Assembly (NCBI GenBank): GCA_025201845.1
Contig: MU604005.1
Coordinates: 1 to 40,575, forward strand
Source of the DNA: Martensiomyces pterosporus
Lineage: Eukaryota; Kickxellomycota; Kickxellomycetes; Kickxellales; Kickxellaceae
DNA length: 40,575 nucleotides
Reading direction: 5' to 3'
In this document: positions 28,118 through 38,034 of the stretch, piece by piece
Layout: every line of letters starts with the position of its first letter
Numbering within the stretch: position 1 is the stretch's first letter
Position numbers and translations under genes: made by a program
Notes under the pieces: generated by a model
The model's input: the letters and a program-made list of their open reading frames with translations, nothing else
Told to the model about the DNA's origin: nothing
The model's database searches: none

Positions 28118-28606
28118 ATGGCCAGCCTCTGCTTCTGCTTCAATTGCTTGCTGCTGCTCACACATGCGGTCTTGGGTGCCCGCCCTCCTCCACATGCACA
28201 GCATACGCTGGGGCGCCATTGGGCACGCCTGGAAAGGATTGAGGCCTATGGCGTCGCACAGAGCACCTTTGCTGCTGTGAAAAGGGCTATTTTCCACACA
28301 CGCACGCAGGCTCTCCACCCCCGATGCCCGCCCGCCCAGCCAATAGGCGCGTGCGAGCGGGCGCTTAATCCTTCCCACTATTCTCTCAGTCACGGCCTGC
28401 TTTCTCCACTCCACGCACGCCTCTTCCTCTCCTTCCTCTCCATGTGTGCAATGAGAAACAAATCTACCAAGCCCTCTTATTATCATAACTTTATTGTCGC
28501 CTGTACTCTAACCGTGTTTCTTTTTTTGTCGCATTTGCTATACGCTGTCCCCCCGCTCACCCACGCCGACACCGACACAGACACCCCTTTGTTACCAAGG
28601 TCCTGA
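28118..28606 (+). CDS. Small open frame with signal-peptide-like start
   Basis: ATG 28118 sits in a strong context (GCACCATGG) and opens 162 codons. The N-terminus MASLCFCFNCLLLLTHAVLG looks like a cleavable signal peptide followed by ARPPP. A second hydrophobic segment (FIVACTLTVFLFLSHLLYAV) is near residue 140. No domain is recognised, and the middle is arginine- and histidine-rich with atypical codon use. A TATA pair lies about 280 bp upstream. It ends only 250 bp before the kinase start, so it may be just the kinase leader. The hydrophobic start is the only positive sign. Confidence 0.25.
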   Translation: MASLCFCFNCLLLLTHAVLGARPPPHAQHTLGRHWARLERIEAYGVAQSTFAAVKRAIFHTRTQALHPRCPPAQPIGACERALNPSHYSLSHGLLSPLHARLFLSFLSMCAMRNKSTKPSYYHNFIVACTLTVFLFLSHLLYAVPPLTHADTDTDTPLLPRS

Positions 28607-28859
28607 TACACCTCCTGTCTCTGCTTCCTTTTTCCCTCTTTGCTAGCCTCCACTCGTGCTCTTTCACCTCCATACCTTATTGACCGCACCACCGGCTGCT
28701 GCCCACGCATACGTACACGCATACACGCCATAGACTGACCTGGAAACACGTTGTCGTGAGTCTGGATATCCGCATCCGTCTGCCCCAAGCACGCAAACAT
28801 ACAGGGCCTACAGTAGACGCGCACAGGCAAACTGCCAGCCATTTACAAACTAGAAAGGA

Positions 28860-31560
28860 ATGTCGCGGAAGGCGCCAGCGGCACAGCGGCATAGCATATA
28901 CTCCCCGGCAGTAGAAATGAGTACTGTTGGCAGTGCTTTCAGTGACAACAGCAGCTACACAAGGCAGCAGCAGCAACAGCCGTGGCAGGCTGGCGATACG
29001 GTAGTCAGCAATAGTAGTAAGCTGGGCGATGAGGTACAGAAAAAGAAGCATACACAAGCCTTGGCAAAGTCGGAGCCAGCGGAAATGCGGGAACGCCCTC
29101 GAATTCCGCCAAAGCCCGCCAACTTGCGGTCGTCAACAGCAGCAGGGACGGCGGCAACGGCGGCAGTGGCTATACCAGCGGCTTCCTCGCATACCTTGAT
29201 TGTTGCAGCCGAGGCGGTAGGAGCACTCAATTCAACCAGCGATTCACCTGCACACTCAATTCAGTCAACGACCAAGGCCCTTAATGCCGCTGCCGCTACT
29301 CCTCAAACCCCTCAAAGTGTGATTCCCCCCACCTCTTCGTCGTCGCCATCGCCGTCGTCGCCAGAAGCCGGAGCTGACGTGGTGCGGAAGCAGCAAGACC
29401 ACCATCAACAGCCGCACAATAGTGGACACCATCACCACCACAATGCAAAGCACTCGGCACGAAAGCGCACTGTTGCAGACTTTGAGTTTGGTCGCACTCT
29501 TGGCGAAGGTTCTTACTCCACGGTGGTTGAGGCCACCGAAAGGTCGACTGGCCAAGTGTATGCAGCCAAAATCCTTGACAAGCGCCACATCATCAAGGAG
29601 AAGAAGATAAAGTACGTCAACATTGAGCGGGATATCCTCCAGGCCCTGCAGCACCCGTTCATCGTTCGTCTGCACTATGCCTTCCAGGACTCGCAGAGCC
29701 TGTACTTTATCATTGACCTGGCAGGTAACGGCGAGCTCTTGTCGTGGATCCGAAAGGTAAGCCTATCGCGCCGCATATTCATTCATATGTATTGCACACA
29801 CGTCTGTCTCTCGAGCTATGCTGCCCATGTCCCCAAGACGGAACAGACAGTGCATGCACGAGATGGCCACGCAACACGTGCACAATGAGCGGCGCACACA
29901 TAGCGCGGTGCGTCCTACAATACATAATGTCTGCAAATGATTAGTCAGGCCTTTCGTGCGTATACATATTATGTGCGAGTGAGTGCTATCTCTCACTCAC
30001 CCCCACAGTCCTGCTCAAGACTGGTTTTCACTCTGCGGTACCGAGCCTGGTGAGCACAGAGCAAGAAAAAAAAAGCTGATGCCTGCACCATTTATTGTCC
30101 CTCTTTTAATGCGTTTTCTATTTGTGTGCGTGTAGCTGGGTGCGCTGTCAGAGGAATGTGCGCGGTTTTACCTGGCCGAGATTATCGTAGCAGTCGAGTA
30201 CATGCACATGGAGCGCACGCTTCACAGAGATATCAAGCCGGAAAACATTTTGCTGGGCGACGATATGCATATATTGGTCACCGACTTTGGCACCGCAAAA
30301 ATGTTTGCAAAGGACGAGACGGACCAGCGCGCATATTCGTTTGTCGGCACCGCCGAGTACGTCTCCCCTGAGCTGCTTACCGACAAGGCAGCAGATCGGA
30401 ACTCTGACTTGTGGGCCATCGGCTGCATCGCATTCCAGATGTTCACTGGGCGGCCGCCGTTCAAGGGCTCGAACGAGTACCAGACCTTCCAAAAGGTCCT
30501 GAAGCTCAACTACACATTCCCGCCCGACATCCCCGAACTTCAGCGGGACTTGGTAGAGCGTATTCTGGTGCTTGAGCCAGAAAAGAGGCTGGGGTCGACA
30601 CAAAGCGGCGGTTTCAAAGAACTGAAGGCACACCCGTTCTTCAAAGGGTTTGACTGGCAGAGTCTGGCTACACGCACTCCGCCAAAGATGGCAGGCTCTT
30701 CAGGAGCCGTCCATGTCAGCTCGCCCCCATCCACGCCTGCATCGCCGCAGTTCTTGCCGATAGCACACATGCCTCCCGCTATTCCGCCCAAACCAGCGCT
30801 GCTTCGGCAGCCGACAGATGGAAGCGGAGCTGATGGAGTCGGCATTGGGTACTATGAAACGCGGCAGTCCAGCAGCGACGGCGTCGACACTATACTCACT
30901 GCCGACTCGTTCCCTGTCAGTCCAGACACCCCGGTTGACCCGCGAATGTCGCTGCTGCCTCCAAACTTGAACAGCTACCAAATCAGCCAAATGCCTGGAG
31001 GGCCTGTGTCGCCTCGACAGACGCCTGTGCATATCGCCAACCACCTGCGACCAGGGAACATGGTCGGCACTCAGCAACCCCCGCCCCCGCCCCCTCCTCC
31101 GCCTCCTCCGCCACCGCTGCTTCCACCGCACGCTCTGTACCAGCAACAGCAGCAGCAGCACCAGAATGTGCTGCACCCTTACGCCACAACTGGGCCTCGT
31201 CCCTATGGAATACGCACGTCGATTTACCCGACGTACTCTCAGTCTCGGGGCTCGTCGGCGTCAGGAGAGAACACCAGCAGCGACATCTACAATGTCAGGC
31301 TGAACGACCATGTCCCGCCGCCACTGCGTGCTGAGGAGATGGCTGTGGTCGAGAGCCACCGCTTTGGCCGCCAGCAGCAGCTGCCTGCGGCTACTGATTA
31401 CTATGCCACCTCGTATCGGCCACCAGCACGGCCAACCATGGACAGCATGCCCATTGCCACCACTACATATAGCGGAGGCATGAACTCGTCGTCGAGATCG
31501 AATGGCGGTAGCAGCAGCTGGGGGTCAAAGCTAAAGTCGGTCGTTTGCTGTGGAAGGTGA
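28860..31560 (+). CDS. PDK1/Pkh-type AGC protein kinase, one intron
   Basis: The gene has two exons, 28860-29756 and 30136-31560, joined in phase 0 (AAG|GTAAGC donor, TGTAG|C acceptor) to give 773 residues. The N-terminal 200 residues are Ser/Thr/Pro-rich. The kinase begins at about 208 with FEFGRTLGEGSYSTVVEA. K237 is the ATP lysine, LHRDIKPEN carries catalytic D331 and DFG starts at 349. The activation segment AYSFVGTAEYVSPELL carries S367, matching PDK1 S241, where autophosphorylation occurs. The hallmark SFVGTAxYVSPELL sequence identifies the PDK1/Pkh/Ksg1 group, which phosphorylates activation loops of AGC kinases. No PH domain follows; the tail contains a polyproline run (about 31080-31125) and poly-Gln, and ends SVVCCGR. 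That cysteine pair could be lipidated. Confidence 0.92.
29757..30135 (+). other. Intron of the PDK1-type kinase gene
   Basis: GTAAGC at 29757 and TTTGTGTGCGTGTAG ending at 30135 are good splice sites. Removing these 379 bases joins GELLSWIRK directly to LGALSEECARFYLAE, which is continuous kinase sequence. Several in-frame stops lie inside, so splicing is required. It is the only intron demanded by protein homology in the window. Confidence 0.9.
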
Positions 31561-31788
31561 ACGCACTCCCAAAAAAAACGATGTTTATATGTTTATTATT
31601 AGACTATGTGTACGTGTTGTTTCTGTGTGGAGGGCGCCGCTTGCATCCCGTAGACACGGTGCTGTGTGGAGTAGCATGATGCCCGTGCCTCTATTCTTTT
31701 TCCTCCCCTATCTGTAAGATATTCTTTCTACTCTATATTCAACCCGAACAAGTTGACATTCCCACTCGCCCACAGCGGGGCCTTGGTG

Positions 31789-32355
31789 TTAGAACATGGC
31801 AGCAATGGCAGCAATGGCAGCAACGGGTGGAGCTACGAGTAGAGCACTGCCAGCAATGAGCGGCGGCAGCAGTAGCCTCGTGGCTCCCGAGCTCTTGGAC
31901 GCCGAGTGTGCGCCATACGTGCCAATAACAACCCTCGTCTCGCCAGCCTGAACGATCGTCGACGTGTATGTCTCGCCAGGCGCTACCTCATCATCGACAA
32001 GCATTGTTACCGGGTACAGCTGAGTCTCGCCATTGATGACTGTGGTTTGGATCTCGACCACAGTGTGCTGTCCTTTGCCCTTGGATGTGGTGGTAGTGGT
32101 GGTGGGCGGCTTGGTACTTGGCGACGAAGGCGAACAAGCAGGGGTCTCCATGTGGATACCAGATGTTGCCGAGGTCCTTGGCAGCGTAGACAACTGGGTT
32201 GCAAATATAGTTACCACAGCACGCGGTCTAATAGATAAGCCGGCTTGATTGGCGGCATTGTCCCTGCCGCTATTCAGCTGCTGGGCATTTGCCTTGGCAG
32301 CGCTCATAGCAAGAGCTGCTGATGCGGCGGCAAATACAGGGCTGCTCGTCTTCAT
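31789..32355 (-). CDS. Small secreted, probably GPI-anchored Ser/Thr-rich protein
   Basis: The 188-residue protein starts at ATG 32355 (MKTSSPVFAAASAALAMSAA), with a signal peptide and likely cleavage after KANA. The centre has a Thr/Pro-rich segment (TKPPTTTTTTSKGKG) expected to be O-mannosylated. It is followed by short beta-rich phrases (VVEIQTTVINGETQLYPVTM) typical of fungal cell-wall proteins. The end is SASKSSGATRLLLPPLIAGS, then a hydrophobic terminus (VAPPVAAIAAIAAMF), matching a GPI-attachment signal. No enzymatic domain. It is convergent with the kinase gene and probably on the cell surface. Confidence 0.7.
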   Translation of the reverse strand: MKTSSPVFAAASAALAMSAAKANAQQLNSGRDNAANQAGLSIRPRAVVTIFATQLSTLPRTSATSGIHMETPACSPSSPSTKPPTTTTTTSKGKGQHTVVEIQTTVINGETQLYPVTMLVDDEVAPGETYTSTIVQAGETRVVIGTYGAHSASKSSGATRLLLPPLIAGSALLVAPPVAAIAAIAAMF

Positions 32356-32672
32356 GGGTCGCAGCAGCAAAACGTATGTAAAGTAGAGGTGGCTGAAGGT
32401 ACAGGGGATAGGGGGAAAGGGCTAAGCGGGCAAAAACTCGCACCGGCTGAGAATGCCAGCCCAGTATTTATGTGCGATACTCTCTTCTCTGCGGTTACAC
32501 AAAGTAACTCGATAGCCAAAACAGCTTTGCTCTTAGCCCCTTTGTGCAAGCGCCGGTCACTCCTTTACTCTCGCCTTGGGAGCTCCAATCAGAATGCTTG
32601 CGTGGGCGCTTCTAAATTTAAATCAGCATCTGGTTGGGATGCAGCATATTTGGCACAGCCAGGAACTCTCGA

Positions 32673-32987
32673 TCAATGTGAACCGCGCTTTCTATGTCTG
32701 CCTGTGTAGCCTTGCAAGCCCACCCAATGCGGGGAGCGCACGTCATGCAGCACGTAAATATGCAGCGAGCAAGCAGCACATCCTGTGCATGTAGCAGCGG
32801 CTAGGATGTTGCCTGTAGAGTCGCTGCCCCCAATGTCAGAGAGCTTGTTGGCGGTGATCAGAGTGGGTATATAGGTCTTGTCTGCAGGGCAGCGAGTAGG
32901 GAGGGTGCCAGCGACGCTCCACAGGGGTTCCATGCAGCTAGCCGGGCAAATGCCGCTATAAAACGCGTCGCATGCGGCAATTGCCAT
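32673..32987 (-). CDS. Cysteine-containing small open frame
   Basis: From ATG 32987 the minus strand encodes 104 residues: MAIAACDAFYSGICPASC, then TRCPADKTYIPTLITANKL and SDIGGSDSTGN. Six of the first 75 residues are cysteine, as in extracellular proteins. The frame is also open upstream (EHLFLLSGVRS), so a signal peptide or an earlier exon could lie there. After about residue 60 the sequence loses protein-like composition, and an intron or decay is possible. I recognise no family. It is either an exon of a spliced secreted protein or a relic. Confidence 0.3.
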   Translation of the reverse strand: MAIAACDAFYSGICPASCMEPLWSVAGTLPTRCPADKTYIPTLITANKLSDIGGSDSTGNILAAATCTGCAACSLHIYVLHDVRSPHWVGLQGYTGRHRKRGSH

Positions 32988-33018
32988 TGACCTGACACCG
33001 GATAGGAGGAACAGATGC

Positions 33019-33807
33019 TCAGTCGGTGATTCGCACGTGGCCGTGCTCCTCAGTGCGCCGGCGGCGTCCCTTCTTGATCATCCCCAGCAAAGTTTCCTTC
33101 AGCCAACCCGCCATAAACGAAGCAGCTAGGGAAGGCTATTGTGGCAGGGGATACACGCATGGCCTCTTCAGAGCTGTCGCGCCCCTCCCCCACAAACGAA
33201 TACACGTTCGTTGTCCTGGGACTCACATTGGTGGTGGTCCATGCCGGGGAACGTTGGCATCATGTGCCAGCAGACGCCAGCGCGGCCATAGATCAAAACA
33301 ATGACCGCCACTTTGTGGGATCACCTTGAACCTTTCAACACATGTCTTGGTGTTGACCATAAGAGTGAGATTACGCCGGGCCCCACCACCAAAAGCGGTG
33401 AGCAGAGTCGCATTGCTCTACAGAACGCCATGTGTCCACTCACACGGTCAGAGACTCCCATCAAATTGGGAGTCCATGTGCTCAAGCGCAGTGGCTCCAG
33501 AGGCCGCCATCCAGTTGGTGGGCCAGCCACTGATGGTGGTGGGCCCAGATGGCCCATAGCATTGGGAAAAGCCGGTAAATATTTGCCTGAGGCTGAGTGT
33601 GACACGGTCCATCGGTGCTGTTGGTAAATCTGTACAGCAGACTTTGGCTTGGTTTCTGGTAGGCGCTATGTATTGCTCTGCATAAGGGCCCTCGCAAGTC
33701 ACAGTGGTGCTGCCAAGCGTCGTGGACCGCTGAAATATATATCGCCAAAACAGCGGAAGTAATGAAGGAGTGAAAGAGAGAGGAAATGCCAGTCTCCGAC
33801 TCCCCAT
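33019..33807 (-). pseudogene. Coding-like minus-strand debris (spliced gene or pseudogene)
   Basis: One minus frame gives VTCEGPYAEQYIAPTRNQ, AKVCCTDLPTAPMDRVTLSL, SGWPTNWMAASGATALEH, two stops, then SNATLLTAFGGGARRNLTLM and KTCVERFKVIPQS. This looks like a glycosylated, cysteine-containing ectodomain. A candidate intron (GTGAGT near 33231 to CTAG near 33130, about 100 nt) would lead to FMAGWLKETLLGMIKKGRRR and end at 33019. Two stops about 30 nt apart near 33450-33418 cannot be removed by an ordinary intron. I cannot decide between a multi-exon gene and a decayed one. Confidence 0.3.
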
Positions 33808-34160
33808 GCTGCATAGGGCACGGATTTATGCCGTGTAGCCGTAAGACATGTGGCGCTTTGCCATGAAGGAGATGGTGCACGCATGGTGTTTTACAGGCCC
33901 GTTCTTGCTGCTCGTGAAATGAATCGCATGTATATGCTGAAGGTCCAATATGATGTGGAAACGTATGTGGGTCGCGGCTCACTCAGTTCGGTTCGTGACT
34001 TGTTTTATTTCCTCTTTGCTGATTTGGCATTACGTCAGTGCACATTAATAATACAAGACAGGCAGGGCGTCCGCTTCTCGCCTTGTATTTCTGGCCGCCC
34101 CTGCTCCGCTTGCCTCTGCATTCCCTACATTTGAGTGCATTTTCTACTGTTCTATTCATA

Positions 34161-36134
34161 ATGTTGGCTGTTAAAGCGGAATTCACACGGAGTCTCTCCT
34201 GCAGAAGGGTTGATTCAAGCAACAGGTACTCAGATAAAATATATCTACCGCAGTCGTATCTCTCGGCACTCTTGGACCGCAATGGCAGCAGCAGTGGCAG
34301 CAGCAGCAGCAGAAGCAATGATAGCGACTTTCGCCCAGAACATTCCAGCCAGCTCCCTTCGCCACTGGTGTTCCGGCTCAGCCAGCGAGGAGGCAGGTCT
34401 GACAGCGCTACTGCCTTCTGCGGTGTGCGCGAATTTAGCTTTGAAGAAGGGTGTGTGGGAATTCCAGGCTGGCTGATGGAGGAGGCGCAACTGGCAGAGG
34501 ACGCAGCAGTGATGGTCGAGTTTGTACGGCTCGAAAAGGGCTCCTTTGCTAAACTGCAGGCACTGGATCAGGAGGCTCGGTCAGTCGCTGATCTCCGGTC
34601 GCTGTTGGAGTCCTTTATGCGGACAACACTGACGGTTCTCTTCAAAGGAGAAACAATTAGGGTGCCTGTCCATGGGATCCCCGACCCTATATCTTTTGTG
34701 GTCACCGAGCTCGAGCCAGCGGATGCTGTCGATGTAGTTGACACGGATTTGACCGTGGATATCATACATGCGGAGACGGATGGCGACGATGCGATTGGAT
34801 TGGGAAGCAGCAGCAGCAGCAAAGGCAGACGCACTGGTGCCAGTACTCCGGATGTCGTAGATACTCTCCAGCCAGGTGTGTCGGTGGATGTGACGGTGGA
34901 AAAGGGCCAGAGTCGTCTGTTTCAGCTACATATCCCGGCAGGCACCAGCTTGGCCACTGTTGTAGCTACTTGCGTAGATGGAGACGCCTCGCTCTTCGGT
35001 AGCTTGCTTGTTCGTCAACCAGGACCACTAGACAGCACATGGCACGACTATTCACCGCCATCGCATCGCGAAAAGTCGTTGCGCATATATGGATCAGAGC
35101 TGCCCAGTGGAGCAAATAGCGTGCATGTGTCTCTCATCGGGTATTCTCCCGTCTGTCACGCTACAATAAGTGCCGTATTTGGCAGTGCCGGTGCATCGAC
35201 TGAGCTGCCTACTACTCCATCAAAACCGTCGACAGACATGGGCACCGATGGCTCAAGTTCAGCAGTGACCAGATGCACAAATTGCAACTCGCTGGTACCC
35301 AAGGCGCGGTTCGAGATGCACACAATAGTATGCCAGCGAAACAACGTCAAGTGCTCCAAATGCGACAGAGTTTTCAAGCGTGGTAGTGACGAGGCAGCGC
35401 AGCACTGGCACTGTGACAAGTGCAACGAGGCAGGCGCTGTTGGCGACCAGGACAAGCACGATCATTTCTATCACTCGCCGCAAGCCTGCTCATGCGAGCC
35501 TGCTCCTGAATATGAGTCGGTCGTTGAATTGGCCGGGCACCGGCGTAGCGACTGTCCCGATCGACTTATCGAGTGTCGATACTGCCACAACATTGAGCGG
35601 CAGGGGCTCAAGTCGCTGGAGGCTGAGGATGTGATGCTTGGGCTGCATGCACACGAGTCCTATTGCGGGAACCGCACTATATCTTGTGCCAAGTGCCAGG
35701 CGAATGTGCGGATTCGCCAGGTTCAGGTACACATGCGGCTGCATGACATGAGAGACAGGGCTGCGAAAGCAAGCATGGTGCCCTGTGCCAATCGTGAATG
35801 CAGCAGGGAGCGGGCGCCATCCAACCCGCTTGGGCTATGCAGCGTGTGCTTTGGGCCCTTTTACTCTGGCGAGTATGATCCCAGCCATGTGAAGCTGCTA
35901 AAGCGACTAGCGCGCACTCTGCATACCCAGCTCACCCATGGGTGCGGGCACGACTACTGCCGCAATGCGTTCTGCGCAACCGGGATGCGAAACGCTGGCA
36001 GCAGCGGAGAGGCCCTGTCGCAGACTGCTGCTGCCGCCAAAATGGTGCCTATCCTAAAGGCGTATGCACCTTTATCGAGTGGCCAGCGGTCAGCTATTGA
36101 CTATAAAGGAATCGACCTGCACCTTTGTATTTAA
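34161..36134 (+). CDS. UFD1-domain protein with TRAF-type zinc fingers and AZUL-like C-terminus
   Basis: The 657-residue frame starts at ATG 34161 (MLAVKAEFTRSLSCRRVD). Residues about 8-202 match the UFD1 fold: IYLPQSYLSALLDR, a serine-rich insert, FCGVREFSFEEGCVGIPGWL, VEFVRLEKGSFAKLQ, and TVLFKGETIRVPV up to DTDLTVDI. UFD1 works with Npl4 and Cdc48/p97 on ubiquitylated substrates. Residues about 372-550 hold Cys/His pairs of TRAF-like zinc fingers (CTNCNSLVPKARFEMH, CSKCDRVFKR, CRYCHN, CAKC). At 595-605 HGCGHDYCRNAFCATG has the C-x4-C-x4-C of the AZUL zinc domain known from UBE3A, where it docks on proteasomal Rpn10. The fourth zinc ligand is not certain. A role in handing ubiquitin conjugates to the proteasome is inference. 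Confidence 0.82.
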   Translation: MLAVKAEFTRSLSCRRVDSSNRYSDKIYLPQSYLSALLDRNGSSSGSSSSRSNDSDFRPEHSSQLPSPLVFRLSQRGGRSDSATAFCGVREFSFEEGCVGIPGWLMEEAQLAEDAAVMVEFVRLEKGSFAKLQALDQEARSVADLRSLLESFMRTTLTVLFKGETIRVPVHGIPDPISFVVTELEPADAVDVVDTDLTVDIIHAETDGDDAIGLGSSSSSKGRRTGASTPDVVDTLQPGVSVDVTVEKGQSRLFQLHIPAGTSLATVVATCVDGDASLFGSLLVRQPGPLDSTWHDYSPPSHREKSLRIYGSELPSGANSVHVSLIGYSPVCHATISAVFGSAGASTELPTTPSKPSTDMGTDGSSSAVTRCTNCNSLVPKARFEMHTIVCQRNNVKCSKCDRVFKRGSDEAAQHWHCDKCNEAGAVGDQDKHDHFYHSPQACSCEPAPEYESVVELAGHRRSDCPDRLIECRYCHNIERQGLKSLEAEDVMLGLHAHESYCGNRTISCAKCQANVRIRQVQVHMRLHDMRDRAAKASMVPCANRECSRERAPSNPLGLCSVCFGPFYSGEYDPSHVKLLKRLARTLHTQLTHGCGHDYCRNAFCATGMRNAGSSGEALSQTAAAAKMVPILKAYAPLSSGQRSAIDYKGIDLHLCI

Positions 36135-36220
36135 AGACCCGTTTCCTCATTGACCATCTGCTGGTTTTCTTTCGCTTAGCCGCTGTGCACTTGAGGGATA
36201 AATGTGTCTATTGCAACATC

Positions 36221-37231
36221 CTAGAAGCAGACAAAGAAGAAGCAGGTCCTTGAAGGAGTGGCTGTCGGTGTATATGTTTGTTTGGCGGATGAAGTGGGTG
36301 TTGGTTTGGCGGATGAGGTGGGTGTTGGTGTAGTGGATGAAATGGGCGTTGCAGATGACGGCAGCGTGCTGTTGGGTCCTGGAGTGAGCTTGTAGCCAAG
36401 AGTGGACTCTATCCATGGCAGGTAGTAGTAGACGTTGGTGTACACGCCAAAGCTACCATCCTCGCCACAAGTGGCATCGCCCTCGGCGTCTGTCCCAAAA
36501 CTGACGAGGCCAGCAAGGTACTGCTGTCCATTCGCATAGATTGTCGTGCCTGTGCCTGAATCGCCCTGGCAAACATCAACGCCAATATTGTAGTGGTTGT
36601 TTGCGCAGATCTGCGGGCCGTTAGCGCTTTTGTAGTCGTACACAATTACCTGGCAGTCAGCTGGCTTGGAAACGTATATGCGGCTAGTTTGAAGTTTTGC
36701 CGGCAAGTTGGCACTAGTTCCTCCCGTCACGGTGACGCCCCATCCATATATCTGCAGTGCATCCAGGGGGTTGATTTGGCCGCTGTAGATGGTAATTGGC
36801 TCGACATACCCCTTAACAAAAGTGAGGGGCTCTATCTTTATAATCGAGATGTCATTTTCAACAGTATACCAATCCCAGTCGGGGTGCACAGCCAAAGACG
36901 TGGCGCGGACATAGTTGGTGTTTCTTGCTAGGTTGCTGCCATAAAAGACGTATGTGTTGCGGGGTGCTGGAAGAGTGTATGGATCCTCGGGAGACCTTAT
37001 GCAGTGCGCAGCAGAGATAATGGTAGTGGCATCAACTATGGTGCCACCGCATAGTCTGGTTTCTCCGTCAACATTAATTTTGAGCCGAACAAGAAAAGGA
37101 GCCTGGCCCTGCGTTGCATTTGTGCCATTGGTGACTCTTTGATCGCCAACAGCATGCTGTGTTGGGATAGCACTGGCAGCGCAAAAACCGCCCAAACCTG
37201 TGAATAGGAGAATAGAGGAAAGCACCTTCAT
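36221..37231 (-). CDS. Secreted trypsin-like serine protease
   Basis: I chose ATG 37231 (MKVLSSILLFTGLGGFCAAS), a clear signal peptide, over upstream alternatives. The 336-residue precursor is probably cut at QR|VTNG (32/33), as in trypsinogen. The triad is complete: H76 in SAAHC, D127 in ENDISIIKI and S225 in CQGDSGTG. D219 is at the S1 specificity position, so cleavage after Arg or Lys is expected. The usual GDSGGP is GDSGTG, a modest departure next to the oxyanion hole. A C-terminal linker after about residue 285 contains tandem TPTSSAK units (about 27-bp DNA repeats, 36268-36345) and ends CFFFVCF. It is convergent with the UFD1 gene (86 bp apart) and divergent from the pseudoprotease at 38035. 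Confidence 0.88.
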   Translation of the reverse strand: MKVLSSILLFTGLGGFCAASAIPTQHAVGDQRVTNGTNATQGQAPFLVRLKINVDGETRLCGGTIVDATTIISAAHCIRSPEDPYTLPAPRNTYVFYGSNLARNTNYVRATSLAVHPDWDWYTVENDISIIKIEPLTFVKGYVEPITIYSGQINPLDALQIYGWGVTVTGGTSANLPAKLQTSRIYVSKPADCQVIVYDYKSANGPQICANNHYNIGVDVCQGDSGTGTTIYANGQQYLAGLVSFGTDAEGDATCGEDGSFGVYTNVYYYLPWIESTLGYKLTPGPNSTLPSSATPISSTTPTPTSSAKPTPTSSAKQTYTPTATPSRTCFFFVCF

Positions 37232-37327
37232 AATGCGGTATTCTATGCGAACTGCCTTTTTTTTTGTCAAATACTACCAAGATATCCGGCATAATACAAA
37301 GGGCACAAAGGATGAAGGCTGGATAGT

Positions 37328-37334
37328 TATATAT
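37328..37334 (-). promoter_or_regulatory. TATA box of the trypsin-like protease
   Basis: On the minus strand TATATAA lies 97 bp upstream of ATG 37231, which fits a short leader. It is the best match in that spacer. Confidence 0.45.
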
Positions 37335-37977
37335 GCCTGCGAGCAACAGCAGCTACGCGTATACAGGGGCAGCTGGCTCTCTTACATTAAATGATACTGA
37401 ACGCACTGGTCAACGAGTGGCATCATTGCTAAATCACCGATTCTATGGTGCTCACAGAGGTCTATGGCAATGCGCAGTTCGGGTTAGCTATAGTATAGAC
37501 TCTTTGACGCGACGGCCGCTACACATGCGCTGGATAAGCAGTTCATACATGGAAGACATGCAGCACAGCCTGTTTGCCCATTAATAGCACATTTATATAC
37601 AGGTGTATGCGCGTTTTCTTTTCTGGCCATTTATAGCTGCACATCGGCGCTATTTTAAACTGGCGCAACAGGGCGCTGCTACGAATACGTGGGCCTAGCA
37701 GCTTGCTCGGACTAATAGAACCTGTTTGTGCTGGCTTGTCAATCACATGAATGGCATTGTTTGCGTCTTGGGAAGCTTTTTTGCCATGCCTCCTTGTTTT
37801 CGCTGCTTTCAGCCTGCATGTGTGAATCTATTCATAAATGCGCGCCCCTCTGTGTGCTTTCTTGAGGGTGCAGCTTGTAACGTCCCTCTCCTCTCGTCAA
37901 TACGCCTCTTCTCACAAGCCCTCAAACCTAATTCAACGCATCCTACACTAACGCATTTCGCCCTGAATACACAGCAT

Positions 37978-37997
37978 ACACACACACACACACACAC
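37978..37997 (+). repeat. (AC)10 microsatellite
   Basis: Twenty bases of perfect AC dinucleotide end 37 bp before the pseudoprotease ATG. It is within the probable 5' leader and could vary in length between strains. Confidence 0.9.
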
Positions 37998-38034
37998 TAA
38001 CGCACACACCGCGCTCTCTATACCTGCGTTTGCT

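Larger units (their letters stand above)
37232..38034. other. Divergent promoter region of the protease/pseudoprotease pair
   Basis: It holds a TATA-type box for the minus-strand protease (37328-37334) and a CA microsatellite (37978-37997) in the leader of the plus-strand gene. The pseudoprotease frame is open upstream to 37726, but there is no conserved sequence there. Confidence 0.5.

Noticed and set aside
33482..33982. Alternative minus-strand frame of 166 codons
   Set aside because: Its translation is rich in His, Cys and Trp, with no signal peptide or domain. The frame with glycosylation-like and Cys phrases is the more credible coding one.
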